A DNA stretch of 64,000 nt from Acidovorax soli. GTDB lineage: Bacteria; Pseudomonadota; Gammaproteobacteria; Burkholderiales; Burkholderiaceae_C. The notes under the pieces are model-generated. The model did not search any database. It saw nothing but the letters and a program-made list of their open reading frames with translations, and had not been told where the DNA came from. A program made the position numbers and the translations under genes. Every line of letters begins with the position of its first letter. Within the stretch, counting starts at the first letter, position 1. Location: positions 186,001-250,000 of the forward strand of contig NZ_JACHLK010000006.1 of the NCBI RefSeq assembly GCF_014207955.1, read 5' to 3'. This document shows, one piece after another, positions 17,226-26,394 of this stretch.

Positions 17226-18433
17226 GCCATGGCCTCCAAAGGGATGCTCAGCTGCAGGCTCGAGCCTTCGCCAGGCTCGCTGGTGATCGAGAGGTGCCCG
17301 CCCAGCTGGCGCGCACGCTCGCGCATGCCCATCACGCCGTAGGCGGTGGGCGCCTCCAGCGCCTGCCGCGTAGCGCCCACGCCGTTGTCCTGCACGCACA
17401 ACTGCAGTTGCTGCTCCCGGGTAGCGATGCGGACCGCGATGGCACTGGCCTGGGCGTGGCGCCCCACATTGCTCAGCATCTCCTGGAAGATGCGGAACAC
17501 TGCGATGGCAGCCGGCTCGGGCAGGTGCAGCGCATCGGGCAGGTCCATCTGCCAGTCGAGCTGCAGCTCCGCCGACTGCACGAATTCCTGCGCCTGCCAC
17601 TCGAGCGCCGCCCACAGACCCTGGTGGTCCAGGATGCTGGGGCGCAGGTCGGTGATGATGCGGCCCACGTTGTCCACGGCGGTTTCGATCAGCCGGCTCA
17701 TGTTCTGGCATTTGCAGCGCATCTGCTGGCGCATGTCACCCGCGGCCTCGGGGGTGCGGGCGCCCTGCTCGCCCAGACGCTTGTCCAGCCAGTTCACGTC
17801 CATCTTGAGGGCCACGAGCAAGCTGCCCAGCTCGTCATGCACCTCGCGTGCGATGCGCGTGCGCTCGTCCTCGCGCACCTGCTCCGAGTAGGCCGACAGC
17901 TCGCGCAACTGGCCCAGGGCCTGAGACAGCTCCTGCGTGCGCGCGGCCACGCGGCGCTCCAGTTCGTCGTTGGCGCGAGCCAGTTCGTCGTGCGCCCGCT
18001 GCAGCTCGCCAGCCGCGCGCTTGCGCTCGCTGATGTCCAGGAAGGTGATCACCGCGCCCTGCACCTGGCCGTCCTCCACGATGGGATGGCTCGAATACTC
18101 CACCGCGAAGGCCGTGCCGTCGCGGCGCCAGAAGACCTCGCTGTCGACCCGGCAGGGCAGGCCGCTGCGGAAGGCATTGAAGATGGGGCAGTCGCTGTCC
18201 GCGTAGGGGCTGCCATCCGGGTGGGAGTGGTGGGTGAGCGCATGCATGTTGCGCCCCATCACCTCCTCGGCCGCAAAACCGAGCATGCGCGCGCCAGCCC
18301 GGTTGATGAACATGCAGTCGCCCGCCAGGTCGATGCCGAACACGCCCTCGCCCGTGGATTCGAGCAGCAGCCCGAGCCGCTCGCGCCACAGGGTGGGGGC
18401 GGAGGGAGGCAGGTGCAGGACGGTGGCGCTCAT
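17222..18433 (-). CDS. PAS-containing sensor histidine kinase, NarX/UhpB-type HisKA_3
   Basis: A 403-aa cytoplasmic kinase without membrane segments. A PAS domain (about residues 15-135, STGEGVFGIDLAGDCMFINR) is followed by a coiled coil (LQRAHDELARANDELERRV). The phosphoacceptor His is in RTRIAREVHDELGS, and the HATPase domain has an N-box at FRIFQEMLSNVGRHA and G-boxes DNGVGA and GVMGMRERARQLGG. The start at 18433 (MSATVLHLPP) is only 53 bp from the divergent NodJ-like gene. The PAS domain should bind an internal signal, possibly redox or a nitrogen compound. Paired with the following response regulator. Confidence 0.88.
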   Translation of the reverse strand: MSATVLHLPPSAPTLWRERLGLLLESTGEGVFGIDLAGDCMFINRAGARMLGFAAEEVMGRNMHALTHHSHPDGSPYADSDCPIFNAFRSGLPCRVDSEVFWRRDGTAFAVEYSSHPIVEDGQVQGAVITFLDISERKRAAGELQRAHDELARANDELERRVAARTQELSQALGQLRELSAYSEQVREDERTRIAREVHDELGSLLVALKMDVNWLDKRLGEQGARTPEAAGDMRQQMRCKCQNMSRLIETAVDNVGRIITDLRPSILDHQGLWAALEWQAQEFVQSAELQLDWQMDLPDALHLPEPAAIAVFRIFQEMLSNVGRHAQASAIAVRIATREQQLQLCVQDNGVGATRQALEAPTAYGVMGMRERARQLGGHLSITSEPGEGSSLQLSIPLEAMA

Positions 18434-18486
18434 GCGCCGGGCGCAAGCAATGCGCATGCCCGGCCAATGCACAGCACAATAGGGAC

Positions 18487-19332
18487 ATGCAAACCGCCGC
18501 GCCCCCCCCCCCCTCGGCCCCACTGCCACCGCCCACACCATCCGTGTGGATGCCACCTTCGCTGTCGGCGCGCTGGTGGCCCGTCTTCCTGCGCAACCTG
18601 CTGGTCTGGCGCAAGCTGGCCATCCCCAGCCTGGTGGGCAACATCGCCGAGCCCTTGATGTGGCTGGTGGCCTTTGGCTATGGCATGGGGGCGCTGGTGG
18701 GCCAGGTGAGCGTGGGCGAAGGCACCCGGGTGCCCTACATCCTGTTCCTGGCCAGCGGCTCGATCTGCATGAGCGCGATGAACGCAGCCAGCTTCGAGGC
18801 GCTGTACTCGGCCTTTTCGCGCATGCATGTGCAAAAGACCTGGGACGGCATCATGAACGCCCCCGTGCGCCTGGACGACGTGGTGCTGGCCGAGATGCTC
18901 TGGGCGGCCTTCAAGGCCTTGTTCACCGTGACCGCCATCCTGGGCGTGATGCTGGCGCTGGGCATCAGCCACAGCCCCAAGCTGCTGGTGGCCTGGCCGG
19001 TGCTGCTCGGCGTGGGCATCATGTTCTCGAGCATCGCGCTGATCTTCAACGCGCTGGCCAAGGGCTACGACTTCTTTACCTACTACTTCACGCTGGTGCT
19101 CACGCCCATGATGTTCCTCTCGGGCGTGTTCTTCCCGCGCGAGCAGTTGCCGCCCATCGTGCGCGCCATCTCCGACTGGCTGCCGCTGACGAATGCGGTG
19201 GAACTGGTGCGGCCCCTGTTCATGGACCAGTGGCCCGCCCACCCCTGGCGCCACGGCCTGGTGCTGGTGGTGACCACGGTGGTGGCCTTCTGGGTCGCCC
19301 TGGCGCTGACCCGCAAGCGCTTTCGCAGCTAG
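18487..19332 (+). CDS. NodJ-like ABC-2 transporter permease
   Basis: A 281-aa inner-membrane permease with six predicted helices and the NodJ family pattern (NIAEPLMWLVAFGYGMG; FLASGSICMSAMNAASFE; PMMFLSGVFFPREQLP). It should pair with a NodI-like ATPase, encoded at 2108-3049, about 15 kb away, instead of next door. The first residues (MQTAAPPPPSAPLPPP) are encoded by a run of 12 C. A downstream ATG at 18550 (MPPSLSARWW) gives an alternative start that skips the tract and agrees better with the expected family N-terminus. Substrate unknown. Confidence 0.86.
   Translation: MQTAAPPPPSAPLPPPTPSVWMPPSLSARWWPVFLRNLLVWRKLAIPSLVGNIAEPLMWLVAFGYGMGALVGQVSVGEGTRVPYILFLASGSICMSAMNAASFEALYSAFSRMHVQKTWDGIMNAPVRLDDVVLAEMLWAAFKALFTVTAILGVMLALGISHSPKLLVAWPVLLGVGIMFSSIALIFNALAKGYDFFTYYFTLVLTPMMFLSGVFFPREQLPPIVRAISDWLPLTNAVELVRPLFMDQWPAHPWRHGLVLVVTTVVAFWVALALTRKRFRS
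18502..18513. repeat. C12 homopolymer within the NodJ-like gene start
   Basis: Twelve consecutive C residues, 15 bases after the ATG at 18487. A one-base slip would put the longer start out of frame and leave the ATG at 18550 intact. The tract is seen directly; phase variation is only a possibility. Confidence 0.9.
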
Positions 19333-19340
19333 GGCGGCGC

Positions 19341-19673
19341 TCAGACTTTGGCCAGGCCTTCGTCCAAGGTGTTGGTCACGGCGAACAAGGTCAAAAAGCC
19401 GCTCATGTCGAACACTTCGCGCACCATGGCGCTCAGGCCGACCAGCACCAGCTTGCCCTTGCTGGCGCGCAGCTTCTTGCCCGCGAGCAGCACCACGCGC
19501 AGGCCAGCGGAGCTGATGTAGTCCAGCGCCGAAAGGTCGAACACCACACGCTGAATTCCCGCTTCAAGCTGCTCGGTGACCACACGTTCGAGTTCGGGCG
19601 AGCTGCTGCTGTCGAGGCGGCCGCGCGGGCGCAGGATCAAGATGCCGTCGCGGCGCTCCTGTTCGAGGTTCAT
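19341..19673 (-). CDS. STAS-domain anti-sigma factor antagonist
   Basis: A 110-aa SpoIIAA/RsbV-like protein, nearly all STAS domain. The phosphorylatable serine region is DYISSAGLRVVLL (Ser54/Ser55), preceded by the usual VVFDLSAL strand. In partner-switching circuits such proteins free a target when dephosphorylated by a PP2C phosphatase and are inactivated by an RsbW-type kinase. Both enzymes are encoded nearby (24310-26394 and 29205-29651). It converges with the NodJ-like gene, eight bases away. Confidence 0.9.
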   Translation of the reverse strand: MNLEQERRDGILILRPRGRLDSSSSPELERVVTEQLEAGIQRVVFDLSALDYISSAGLRVVLLAGKKLRASKGKLVLVGLSAMVREVFDMSGFLTLFAVTNTLDEGLAKV

Positions 19674-19749
19674 GGGCGCAATCCTTTGGAATGGGGGGCC
19701 GCAAAGACAAGCCCTCGGACTTCGGCTGGGCGCATTGGGTGAAGTCGCC

Positions 19750-20820
19750 TCAGTTTGCTGCGGCCTGCTTGGGCACGTTGATCACTTCGGCCACATTCAG
19801 CAGCAGCATGGGCGGATACAGGTCGAGCGCCTGCACCGTGCGCATGTTGATCAGCAGCGAAAAGCGCTGCAGCGTGGAGGCGGCGATGGCCTGGGGCGGC
19901 TTCTTCTCGACCAGGATCTGGCGCGCCATGGAGCCGGCATACCTGCCGATGTTGGCCCCATTGGAGAACAGGCCGAACAGGCAGCCGGACTGGCGCACGA
20001 TGCTCTCGGTGGCGCAAAAGGTCGGCAGCTTGTTCTGCAGGGCGGCGGAGGTGACGGCGTCGCGGTGCGTGAAGGCCAGGAAGGTGATGGGACCGACGTA
20101 GAGGAAGTCGGCCTTGCGCTCGGCCAGGGTCTGGATCTGCGGGGCAATCTGCGCCGGGTCGGGGCCGCCCTGGGGCAGCAGCGGCAGGCTGGCCTCGACC
20201 ACCTCGAAATTCTGCGTGCGCGCGAGTTCCTTGAGCCGGTCGCGGATCAGGCCGGAGTTGGGCTCGGCCGGGTTGTGCAGGTAGCCCAGGCGCGTGAACG
20301 GACGGTAGGCCCGGATGGCATTGAGCTGCACCGGCAAAGGCGCCACGTGGCTCACGCCCGTGGCATTGCGCCCATGGCCCTCCAGCGTGCGCAGCAGGCC
20401 CGCGCCCACCGGGTCGGTGACCTCGGTGAAGACGATGGGCAGGTCGCGGATCGCATCGTCCTTGCCAGCCTGGTCGTCCCGCCCGGCCAGGGCCAGGGTG
20501 GTGGGCGTGCCCCAGGCATAGATCAGGTCCGGGCGCGCCGCGCGCACTTTGGCGCGCAGCTCGGGAATGTCTTCGCTGCGACCCGAGAAGCGAATGCTCA
20601 CATACTGCACAGGTACATCCTGGCGTTGCAGGTAACCGGTGAAGCCTGCCTCGATGTTCTGGTCATCGCGGGGCAGCACCATGGCGACGGTGAAGCGCTT
20701 GGTGGCGGCGGCGACGCCCGCGGCGGCAGCGTTGGCGGCGCTCTGGGCCATGGCGGCCGAGGTACCCACCAGGGCGCAGGCGGCCCCGGCGGCGAGGAGG
20801 ATGCGGCGCAGCTTGGTCAT
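19750..20820 (-). CDS. periplasmic ABC-type substrate-binding protein (ABC_sub_bind/TrpX-like)
   Basis: A 356-aa secreted protein with a Sec signal (MTKLRRILLAAGAACALVG, cleavage near AMA-QS at about residue 24). The mature part resembles the DUF534/TrpX-type binding proteins (DLIYAWGTPTTLALAG; PIVFTEVTDPVGAGLL; GVSHVAPLPVQLNAI). No permease or ATPase for it is adjacent. Instead it lies 20 bp after the sensor-MFS gene, between that gene and the STAS gene. It may therefore serve as a ligand-presenting receptor for the membrane sensors and not as part of a transporter. That role is inference. Confidence 0.8.
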   Translation of the reverse strand: MTKLRRILLAAGAACALVGTSAAMAQSAANAAAAGVAAATKRFTVAMVLPRDDQNIEAGFTGYLQRQDVPVQYVSIRFSGRSEDIPELRAKVRAARPDLIYAWGTPTTLALAGRDDQAGKDDAIRDLPIVFTEVTDPVGAGLLRTLEGHGRNATGVSHVAPLPVQLNAIRAYRPFTRLGYLHNPAEPNSGLIRDRLKELARTQNFEVVEASLPLLPQGGPDPAQIAPQIQTLAERKADFLYVGPITFLAFTHRDAVTSAALQNKLPTFCATESIVRQSGCLFGLFSNGANIGRYAGSMARQILVEKKPPQAIAASTLQRFSLLINMRTVQALDLYPPMLLLNVAEVINVPKQAAAN

Positions 20821-20840
20821 CGGAATTCTCCTTGGGGTCA

Positions 20841-23456
20841 TCAGGCGGCTGCCGCGGCCTGGATACGGGGGTTGCGCAGGCCGGCGGCCAGGCTCAATGT
20901 CGTCACCGACAGCAGCAGGCCCACGGCCACCGCTGCGCCGGCATAGCCGAAGGCGGTCACGGCAACCGCCGTGACGAAGGGCGCGACGATGCTGCCGCCG
21001 CGCTCGATCAGCCGGAAGGCTGCCAGCGCCTGCTCGGGGGTGGCGGTGGCGCGGCTGGCGTCCACGCCTTCGAAGGCCTCGGTCGTCAACGCGATCTGGG
21101 GCGAGGACTGCAGCGCCTGGCCCAGGCCCAGCAGCGCACAGCAGGCGGCCATGCCCCAGACGCCACCAAGCAGTGGCAGCGACAGGCAGGCCAGCACGCT
21201 GAACACGCCACCGGCCACGATGAAGGGTTTGCGCTGACCGAGCAGGTCGGACCAGTGCGCCACCATCGAGGCCGAGAGCGCAAAGCACAGGAAATACAGC
21301 AGCAGCACCCGGCCCGCCACCGCAGGCGGCTGCTGCAACTCGTTCATGTACAGGGGCACGACCACCGAGAGGATGGTCACGGCCACCAGGCGGCCCGGCA
21401 GCGCTGCCCCCAGGATCACCCAGATGGCGCGCGGCTCGCGCAGCACCGCCATGTAGCCACGCCAGCCGCCGGTGGTCGCCAGGCCGCGCTGGGCCGCAGG
21501 GCTGCCCTCGGGCACGGGCAGCGACAGGCGCAGCGCAGCCAGCAAGGCGCCGACCATGCACAGCGCACAGGCCAGGAAGCCGATGCCGTCGCCCGCACGC
21601 GCGGCAATCATGCCGCCGAAGGGCGGGCCGACGATGCCGGCCGCCACGATGGCTGCGGCCACTTCGGCCAGGCCCCGCGCGCGCTGCTGCGGCGGCGTGA
21701 TGCGCACGATGGCGGTTTGCACCAGGATCAGTGCCAGGCCGTAGGCCGCGCCGCCCAGGGCGCGCAGGCCGATCAGGGTCCAGGCATCAGTGGCCCAGGC
21801 GGTGGCGGTCAAGGCCAGCGTGCCGACCAGAGCCGACAGCATCAGGCTCCAGCGCAGGTCGAAACGCCGCGCCAGCGCCGGGCCTGCAGGCTGGGCCAGG
21901 GCCAGGGTGGCCATGAAGGCAGCCACGGGCAATCCGGCCACCATGGCGGGTGACAGGGCCGCATCGATGGGCCGCACCTCGCTGGCGAACACGGTGAAGA
22001 AGGGGCGCAGCAACTCTTCGGACAGGGCCACCAGGAACACCGTCAACCGCAGCAGGGTGAGCTGGGCCCCGACCTGGGGCGCTTCGGCCGTGGGGCCGTC
22101 GCTGCGCGCAGCGCGGATCAGCTGGGCCCGGCATTCGGCGGCATCTCGGTCATGGGCCTGGGCGCTTTCCTGGTCAATGGCATGGCGCTTTTGCCAGCGG
22201 CGCTGCAGCCCTTGCCACAGGCGCGCCTGCACGTAGGCAGACAGCGGGAACAGCAGCGAGCGGCGCCACAGGCCGCGCGAGAGTTCGCGCACCAGCACAG
22301 CGGCGATCACCAGGGCCAGCACCAGGTCGATCAGCATGCCGGCGAGCTGGCGGTCCACAAAGTCGGCCGGGTAGCCGACGACCACGGCGCCGTCACCGGC
22401 CGTGAGCGTGCGGCGCAGCAGGTCGGATGATGCCTGCGCCGTGCGGGCCTGCGCAGGCACATCGCCGCCCCAGGTGGCATTGCGGGCCGCTTCGCCCGGC
22501 GGCTGCAGCGCCAGGTAACTCAGCTCGGGCGCTTCCTTGAGCTGTTGCTGGAACAACTCGTCCATGCCATTCATGGCATTCCAGGGCACGCCCAGCGACA
22601 GGGCGCGAGCGACCTGCCCTGACAGGGTGCGGCCCACGGCATCGGCGTTTTCCTGGATCTGCGCCGTGACGGCCGGGCGGGCGGCCTCGCGCGCGATCCA
22701 CAGCATGGCGGCAGGCGCCACCACCACACTGAAGACCACGGCCAGCCAGAGCTGCCGTGCGGAGCCCTGGGGGGCCTCGATACTGCCAATGCCACGCATC
22801 GAGGTGATGATTCGGGTGCTCCAGCGCAGCAGCAGCCACCAGGTGGTCACCAGGGCCAGCAGCATCAGCGGCAGCGCACGCAGCACCATGTCGAGCGCGG
22901 CGTCCCGCGCCTGGGCGCGCACCTCGGCCGGATCCAGTGCCCCCCACAGGGTGGCCGCCGGCGCGCCGGTGGAGTCGAAGATGGCGGCGCCGATCCAGGC
23001 ATAGCGGCCGGTGTTGCGCACTGCCGGCGCGTGGCCCGGCCCGGCGTCGAGCAGGGCCTGCCGCCAGCGCGCAGCGATGGTGGAATGCAGCGCAGCATCG
23101 CCCGCGTTCAGCACGGCCTCGCCACGGTCGGTGTCGATGAACACCCCGCGCAGCGGGCTGCCTGCAGCGCCCAGGCGCGCCACGCGCTCGGACAGCACCG
23201 TCTGGTCGGCCACCGAAACGCCGAAGCGCAGCCCGGACTCGGCCTCGTCTGCCACCTGGCGCAGCAGCCGCACGGTGCGGTCCTGCGCCAGCTGGGTCAG
23301 CAGCTGCTCGGTCCGCCAGGCGATCAGCACCAGGGACAGGCCGAACAGCACCAGGGCGAAGATCGACGCGAACATCAGCGATTCGCGCCGCAGGCGCCGC
23401 TGCATGGCGGCCACATCGATCTCGCTGTCGGGCGTGGTGGGGGTCGTGTCGGTCAT
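20841..23456 (-). CDS. double sensor domain fused to MFS transporter
   Basis: An 871-aa membrane protein of unusual build. A first membrane helix (about 29-47), an extracytoplasmic sensor module (about 75-119 and following), a second helix pair (about 188-211 and 234-254), a second copy of the module (281-329), another helix (about 350-365), a cytoplasmic linker, then a 12-helix MFS transporter from about 460 to the end. The module pattern is SGLRFGVSV in copy one and LSLGVPWNAMNGMDELFQQ in copy two; related modules are in the proteins at 26384 and 28324. AAGGAAG precedes the ATG at 23456. Likely a transporter-like receptor feeding the partner-switching proteins; solute unknown. Confidence 0.8.
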   Translation of the reverse strand: MTDTTPTTPDSEIDVAAMQRRLRRESLMFASIFALVLFGLSLVLIAWRTEQLLTQLAQDRTVRLLRQVADEAESGLRFGVSVADQTVLSERVARLGAAGSPLRGVFIDTDRGEAVLNAGDAALHSTIAARWRQALLDAGPGHAPAVRNTGRYAWIGAAIFDSTGAPAATLWGALDPAEVRAQARDAALDMVLRALPLMLLALVTTWWLLLRWSTRIITSMRGIGSIEAPQGSARQLWLAVVFSVVVAPAAMLWIAREAARPAVTAQIQENADAVGRTLSGQVARALSLGVPWNAMNGMDELFQQQLKEAPELSYLALQPPGEAARNATWGGDVPAQARTAQASSDLLRRTLTAGDGAVVVGYPADFVDRQLAGMLIDLVLALVIAAVLVRELSRGLWRRSLLFPLSAYVQARLWQGLQRRWQKRHAIDQESAQAHDRDAAECRAQLIRAARSDGPTAEAPQVGAQLTLLRLTVFLVALSEELLRPFFTVFASEVRPIDAALSPAMVAGLPVAAFMATLALAQPAGPALARRFDLRWSLMLSALVGTLALTATAWATDAWTLIGLRALGGAAYGLALILVQTAIVRITPPQQRARGLAEVAAAIVAAGIVGPPFGGMIAARAGDGIGFLACALCMVGALLAALRLSLPVPEGSPAAQRGLATTGGWRGYMAVLREPRAIWVILGAALPGRLVAVTILSVVVPLYMNELQQPPAVAGRVLLLYFLCFALSASMVAHWSDLLGQRKPFIVAGGVFSVLACLSLPLLGGVWGMAACCALLGLGQALQSSPQIALTTEAFEGVDASRATATPEQALAAFRLIERGGSIVAPFVTAVAVTAFGYAGAAVAVGLLLSVTTLSLAAGLRNPRIQAAAAA

Positions 23457-23560
23457 GGAAGTGCTTCCTTGCAATACCGTGTTCGTCAGATGTCGTACAG
23501 CTGTTCTATAGTCGGGGAACTTTTACGATTCCTTTCAACCCTTTCGCCCCGTTGCGCACA

Positions 23561-24331
23561 GTGTGCGCCAATTTGCCCATCGTGCTCAGTTCCTTGCCCC
23601 AAATCCAGCCCGTCCTGCTGCCCGATGCAGGCTTGGGCAACCTTTCCCAGGCCAGCACCCGCCTGCTGGAGGCGCAGGACTTCGATGCCTGGGTGGCGTT
23701 GCGCGACACCGTGCTGGACTCGCTGCCCAACTCCGACGTCTATGTGCGCGAGGACGATGAGGAGAACTTCTTCCAGGCCCACATGTACCCGGGCGGCGAA
23801 GTCATCGGCGTGTTCGTGGAAGACGCCCTGGTCGCCTACGCCATGCTGGAGCTGCCGGGCGAACACGAGGCCCACAACCTGGGCCAGGTGATCGGCCTTG
23901 CCCCGGAACAGCAGGGCATGGTGGCGCATCTGTCGAGCTGCATGGTGCTGCCGCAGTGGCGTGGCCGCCAGTTGCAGCGTGCGCTGCTGTCGGCGCGGCT
24001 GGAACTGGCACTGGCCTGCGGACGTCCCCTGTGCATGGCCATGGTGTCCCTGCTCAACCACCGCAGCCGCCACAACATGCTGCGCCAGGGCCTGCGCGTC
24101 GTCTGGACCGGCATGATCGACGGGCTGCAGCGCCACGTGGCCATGATCGACCTGGAGCAGGGCATGGGCTTCGCGGCCGAGGGCGAGCTGTTGCTGCCCA
24201 GCCTGGACTACGAGGCGCTGCGCGCCGCGGCGCTGGCCGGCTACGCCTGTGTGGGCGAAGTGCGCGCACCCGATGGCGCGGTGTCCTTGCGCTACGCGCG
24301 CCATCTGGTTCACAACCGTGGCCCCCGGTAG
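23561..24331 (+). CDS. GNAT-family N-acetyltransferase
   Basis: About 256 aa. The acetyl-CoA-binding GNAT core is seen in GVFVEDALVAYAMLEL, then AHLSSCMVLPQWRGRQLQRALLSARL (split here at the motif A loop QWRGRQL), and RPLCMAMVSLLNHRSRHNM. Substrate unknown. No ATG is available near the front; TTG 23552, GTG 23561 and GTG 23582 are possible and none has a good ribosome-binding site. It is divergent from the sensor-MFS gene (gap about 100 bp) and its end overlaps the convergent phosphatase gene by 22 bases, so it may share regulation with the signalling cluster. Confidence 0.75.
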   Translation: MCANLPIVLSSLPQIQPVLLPDAGLGNLSQASTRLLEAQDFDAWVALRDTVLDSLPNSDVYVREDDEENFFQAHMYPGGEVIGVFVEDALVAYAMLELPGEHEAHNLGQVIGLAPEQQGMVAHLSSCMVLPQWRGRQLQRALLSARLELALACGRPLCMAMVSLLNHRSRHNMLRQGLRVVWTGMIDGLQRHVAMIDLEQGMGFAAEGELLLPSLDYEALRAAALAGYACVGEVRAPDGAVSLRYARHLVHNRGPR

Positions 24332-26394
24332 GTCATTGCCACGACCGTGATGTCGTCGGCCTGCGCGGCGCCATTCTCGAAACCGCGCACGGCGCGCACG
24401 ATCTGGTCCGGAATGCGCGCCGTGACCACGCCCCGGGGATCGCTGCCGATGGCCGCCATGGCCGCCAGCAGCGCATCGTCGCCAAACAGGGCATTGTCGG
24501 CATTGGTGGCCTCGGTCACGCCGTCGGTATAGAGCACCACGGTTTCGCCGGGCACGAGCAAGGCCTCGCCCTCGATGTACTCCTGCTCTTCCATCACGGC
24601 CAGCGCCATGTTGCGGCCGCGCGGGAACAGCGTGGCACCGCTGCCGGCCAGGCGCACCGGCGGGTTGTGGCCCGCATTCACATAGACCAGCCGCCCGGTG
24701 GGCAGGTGCAGCACGCCGTAGAACACGGTGACGAACATCATCTGGTCGTTTTCGGCACACAGCTGGTCGTTGAGGGCCCGGATCGTGGCGCCCGGCTCGC
24801 GCAGGAACAATGCGTTGCTCTTGAGCAGGGTGCGCGAGATCGCCATGAAGAACGCAGCCGGCACGCCCTTGCCCGACACGTCGGCCACCACCACGGCCAG
24901 GTGCTCGGCGTCGATCGGGAAGTAGTCGTAGAAGTCGCCCCCCACCTCCTTGGCCGGGATCATGGTGGCCGCGATGTCGACCTCGTCCACGTCCGGCGCC
25001 GAGCGTGGCAGGATGGACAGCTGCATCTGGCGGGCGATCTCCAGTTCCTGCTGCAGGCTGGCCAGGGTGGCCTGGGTCTGCACCGCGGCCTGCAGCTCGC
25101 GCAGCAGCTTGAGCAGGCGGTTTTGCTGGTTGGTCACCAGGCCGGACATGCGGCCCAGGATACCGGCCAGTTCGGCCAGTTGGTTGGTCGGCGCGGCATT
25201 CGCATCGGTCGCGCCGGAGCCGGCCTGCGCCTCGGCGCTCGAACCGAGCGCCGTGAGGATCTCCTCGCGCGATGCCGGGTCCAGGCTGTCGGCCAGGGTG
25301 CGCAGCTGGCCGCGGATCAGGCGTTCCTGCTGCTGCCGGATGCGGATGCGCTCCTGGCGCAGGGTCTCGAGGTTCAGCAGCTCCGAACGGATGGCCACCA
25401 CGCCGCGCGCGATCTCTCCGGATTCGTCCTCGGCATCTTCCTCGCCCTGGTCCAGGGATGCGTCGGTGGCGCCGCGTGCCAGCGCGTTGAGCACGCCGAC
25501 CGAGCGCGCCAACGGCTCCATGGCATGGCGCAGGTAGGCCACCAAGCCTGCCGCCAGCACGGCGGCGAACACCAGCGCCGCGGCCAGCGTGCTGCGCGAG
25601 AACAGCAGGTCGGCATAGTGCGTGGCACTCACGTCCTGCATCCAGACCAGGGAGCCCACGATGCGTGCGTCGGGGTTGTGCACCGGCTGGCTGACGATGC
25701 GCAAGGCGCGGGGCTGGTTGTCGTGGTCGTCCACCTGCACGGTGACGGCCTGGTTGGAGCGCACGGGAATGGGTGTCTCGGTGGCGGCCAGCACGCCTGC
25801 GCGGGTGCCCACGGCTTCGGCGCCACGCATATTGGCCAGGAAGATGTCCCCCCCGAGGTAGCCAGCCAGCTCGGACAGCTTGGGTGCGACGTCCTGGCCC
25901 ACGGCCAGCGCGCCACCGTCAAAGCCACGCACCACCACCCACTGGTACTGGCGCACGGCCACCTGGGTGAGGCCGCGCACGGCACCGGCCTGGCCACTGG
26001 CCGCAGCCACCCAGCGCACTTCGGCCATGGGCTGTGGATCAATGCCGGGCTCGGTGGTGGCCACCAGGGCGCCCTGGCGATCGAAGACATCGATGCGCAC
26101 ACCCGGGGCGCGCCGGGTCGCGGCCGCCAGCAGGGCGTCCAGGCGGGCCGTGCCCCCCTGGGCCGCCAGATCACGGATCGCGGCGTCCTGCAGCAGTTGC
26201 TGGGCCAGCACGTCCTGGCGGTCCAGGTTCTCGTTCTGCAGCTTGTCCCAGGCGATGCGCTGGTTCTGCAGCAGCACTTCGTCGTAGCGCTGCGACCAGC
26301 GCTGGTCGCTGAGCCAGCCCATCGCGGCGAAGGCGGCGACCAGCAGGGCCATGGCGGCCAACAAAATGGCAATCAGCCGGTACCTAAGGTGCAT
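24310..26394 (-). CDS. membrane-bound SpoIIE/RsbU-type PP2C serine phosphatase
   Basis: A 694-aa enzyme expected to dephosphorylate the STAS antagonist. Helix 1 (about 6-24) and helix 2 (about 285-305) enclose a large periplasmic sensor region. A HAMP-like and coiled-coil linker (LETLRQERIRIRQQQERL) leads to the PP2C domain with metal-binding motifs EVGGDFYDYF, VADVSGKGVPAAF, LYTDGVTEATN and ADDITVVAMTY. Its start overlaps the stop of the upstream sensor gene by 11 bases, so it is translated together with two sensor proteins. The GNAT gene overlaps its 3' end. Confidence 0.9.
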   Translation of the reverse strand: MHLRYRLIAILLAAMALLVAAFAAMGWLSDQRWSQRYDEVLLQNQRIAWDKLQNENLDRQDVLAQQLLQDAAIRDLAAQGGTARLDALLAAATRRAPGVRIDVFDRQGALVATTEPGIDPQPMAEVRWVAAASGQAGAVRGLTQVAVRQYQWVVVRGFDGGALAVGQDVAPKLSELAGYLGGDIFLANMRGAEAVGTRAGVLAATETPIPVRSNQAVTVQVDDHDNQPRALRIVSQPVHNPDARIVGSLVWMQDVSATHYADLLFSRSTLAAALVFAAVLAAGLVAYLRHAMEPLARSVGVLNALARGATDASLDQGEEDAEDESGEIARGVVAIRSELLNLETLRQERIRIRQQQERLIRGQLRTLADSLDPASREEILTALGSSAEAQAGSGATDANAAPTNQLAELAGILGRMSGLVTNQQNRLLKLLRELQAAVQTQATLASLQQELEIARQMQLSILPRSAPDVDEVDIAATMIPAKEVGGDFYDYFPIDAEHLAVVVADVSGKGVPAAFFMAISRTLLKSNALFLREPGATIRALNDQLCAENDQMMFVTVFYGVLHLPTGRLVYVNAGHNPPVRLAGSGATLFPRGRNMALAVMEEQEYIEGEALLVPGETVVLYTDGVTEATNADNALFGDDALLAAMAAIGSDPRGVVTARIPDQIVRAVRGFENGAAQADDITVVAMTYRGPRL

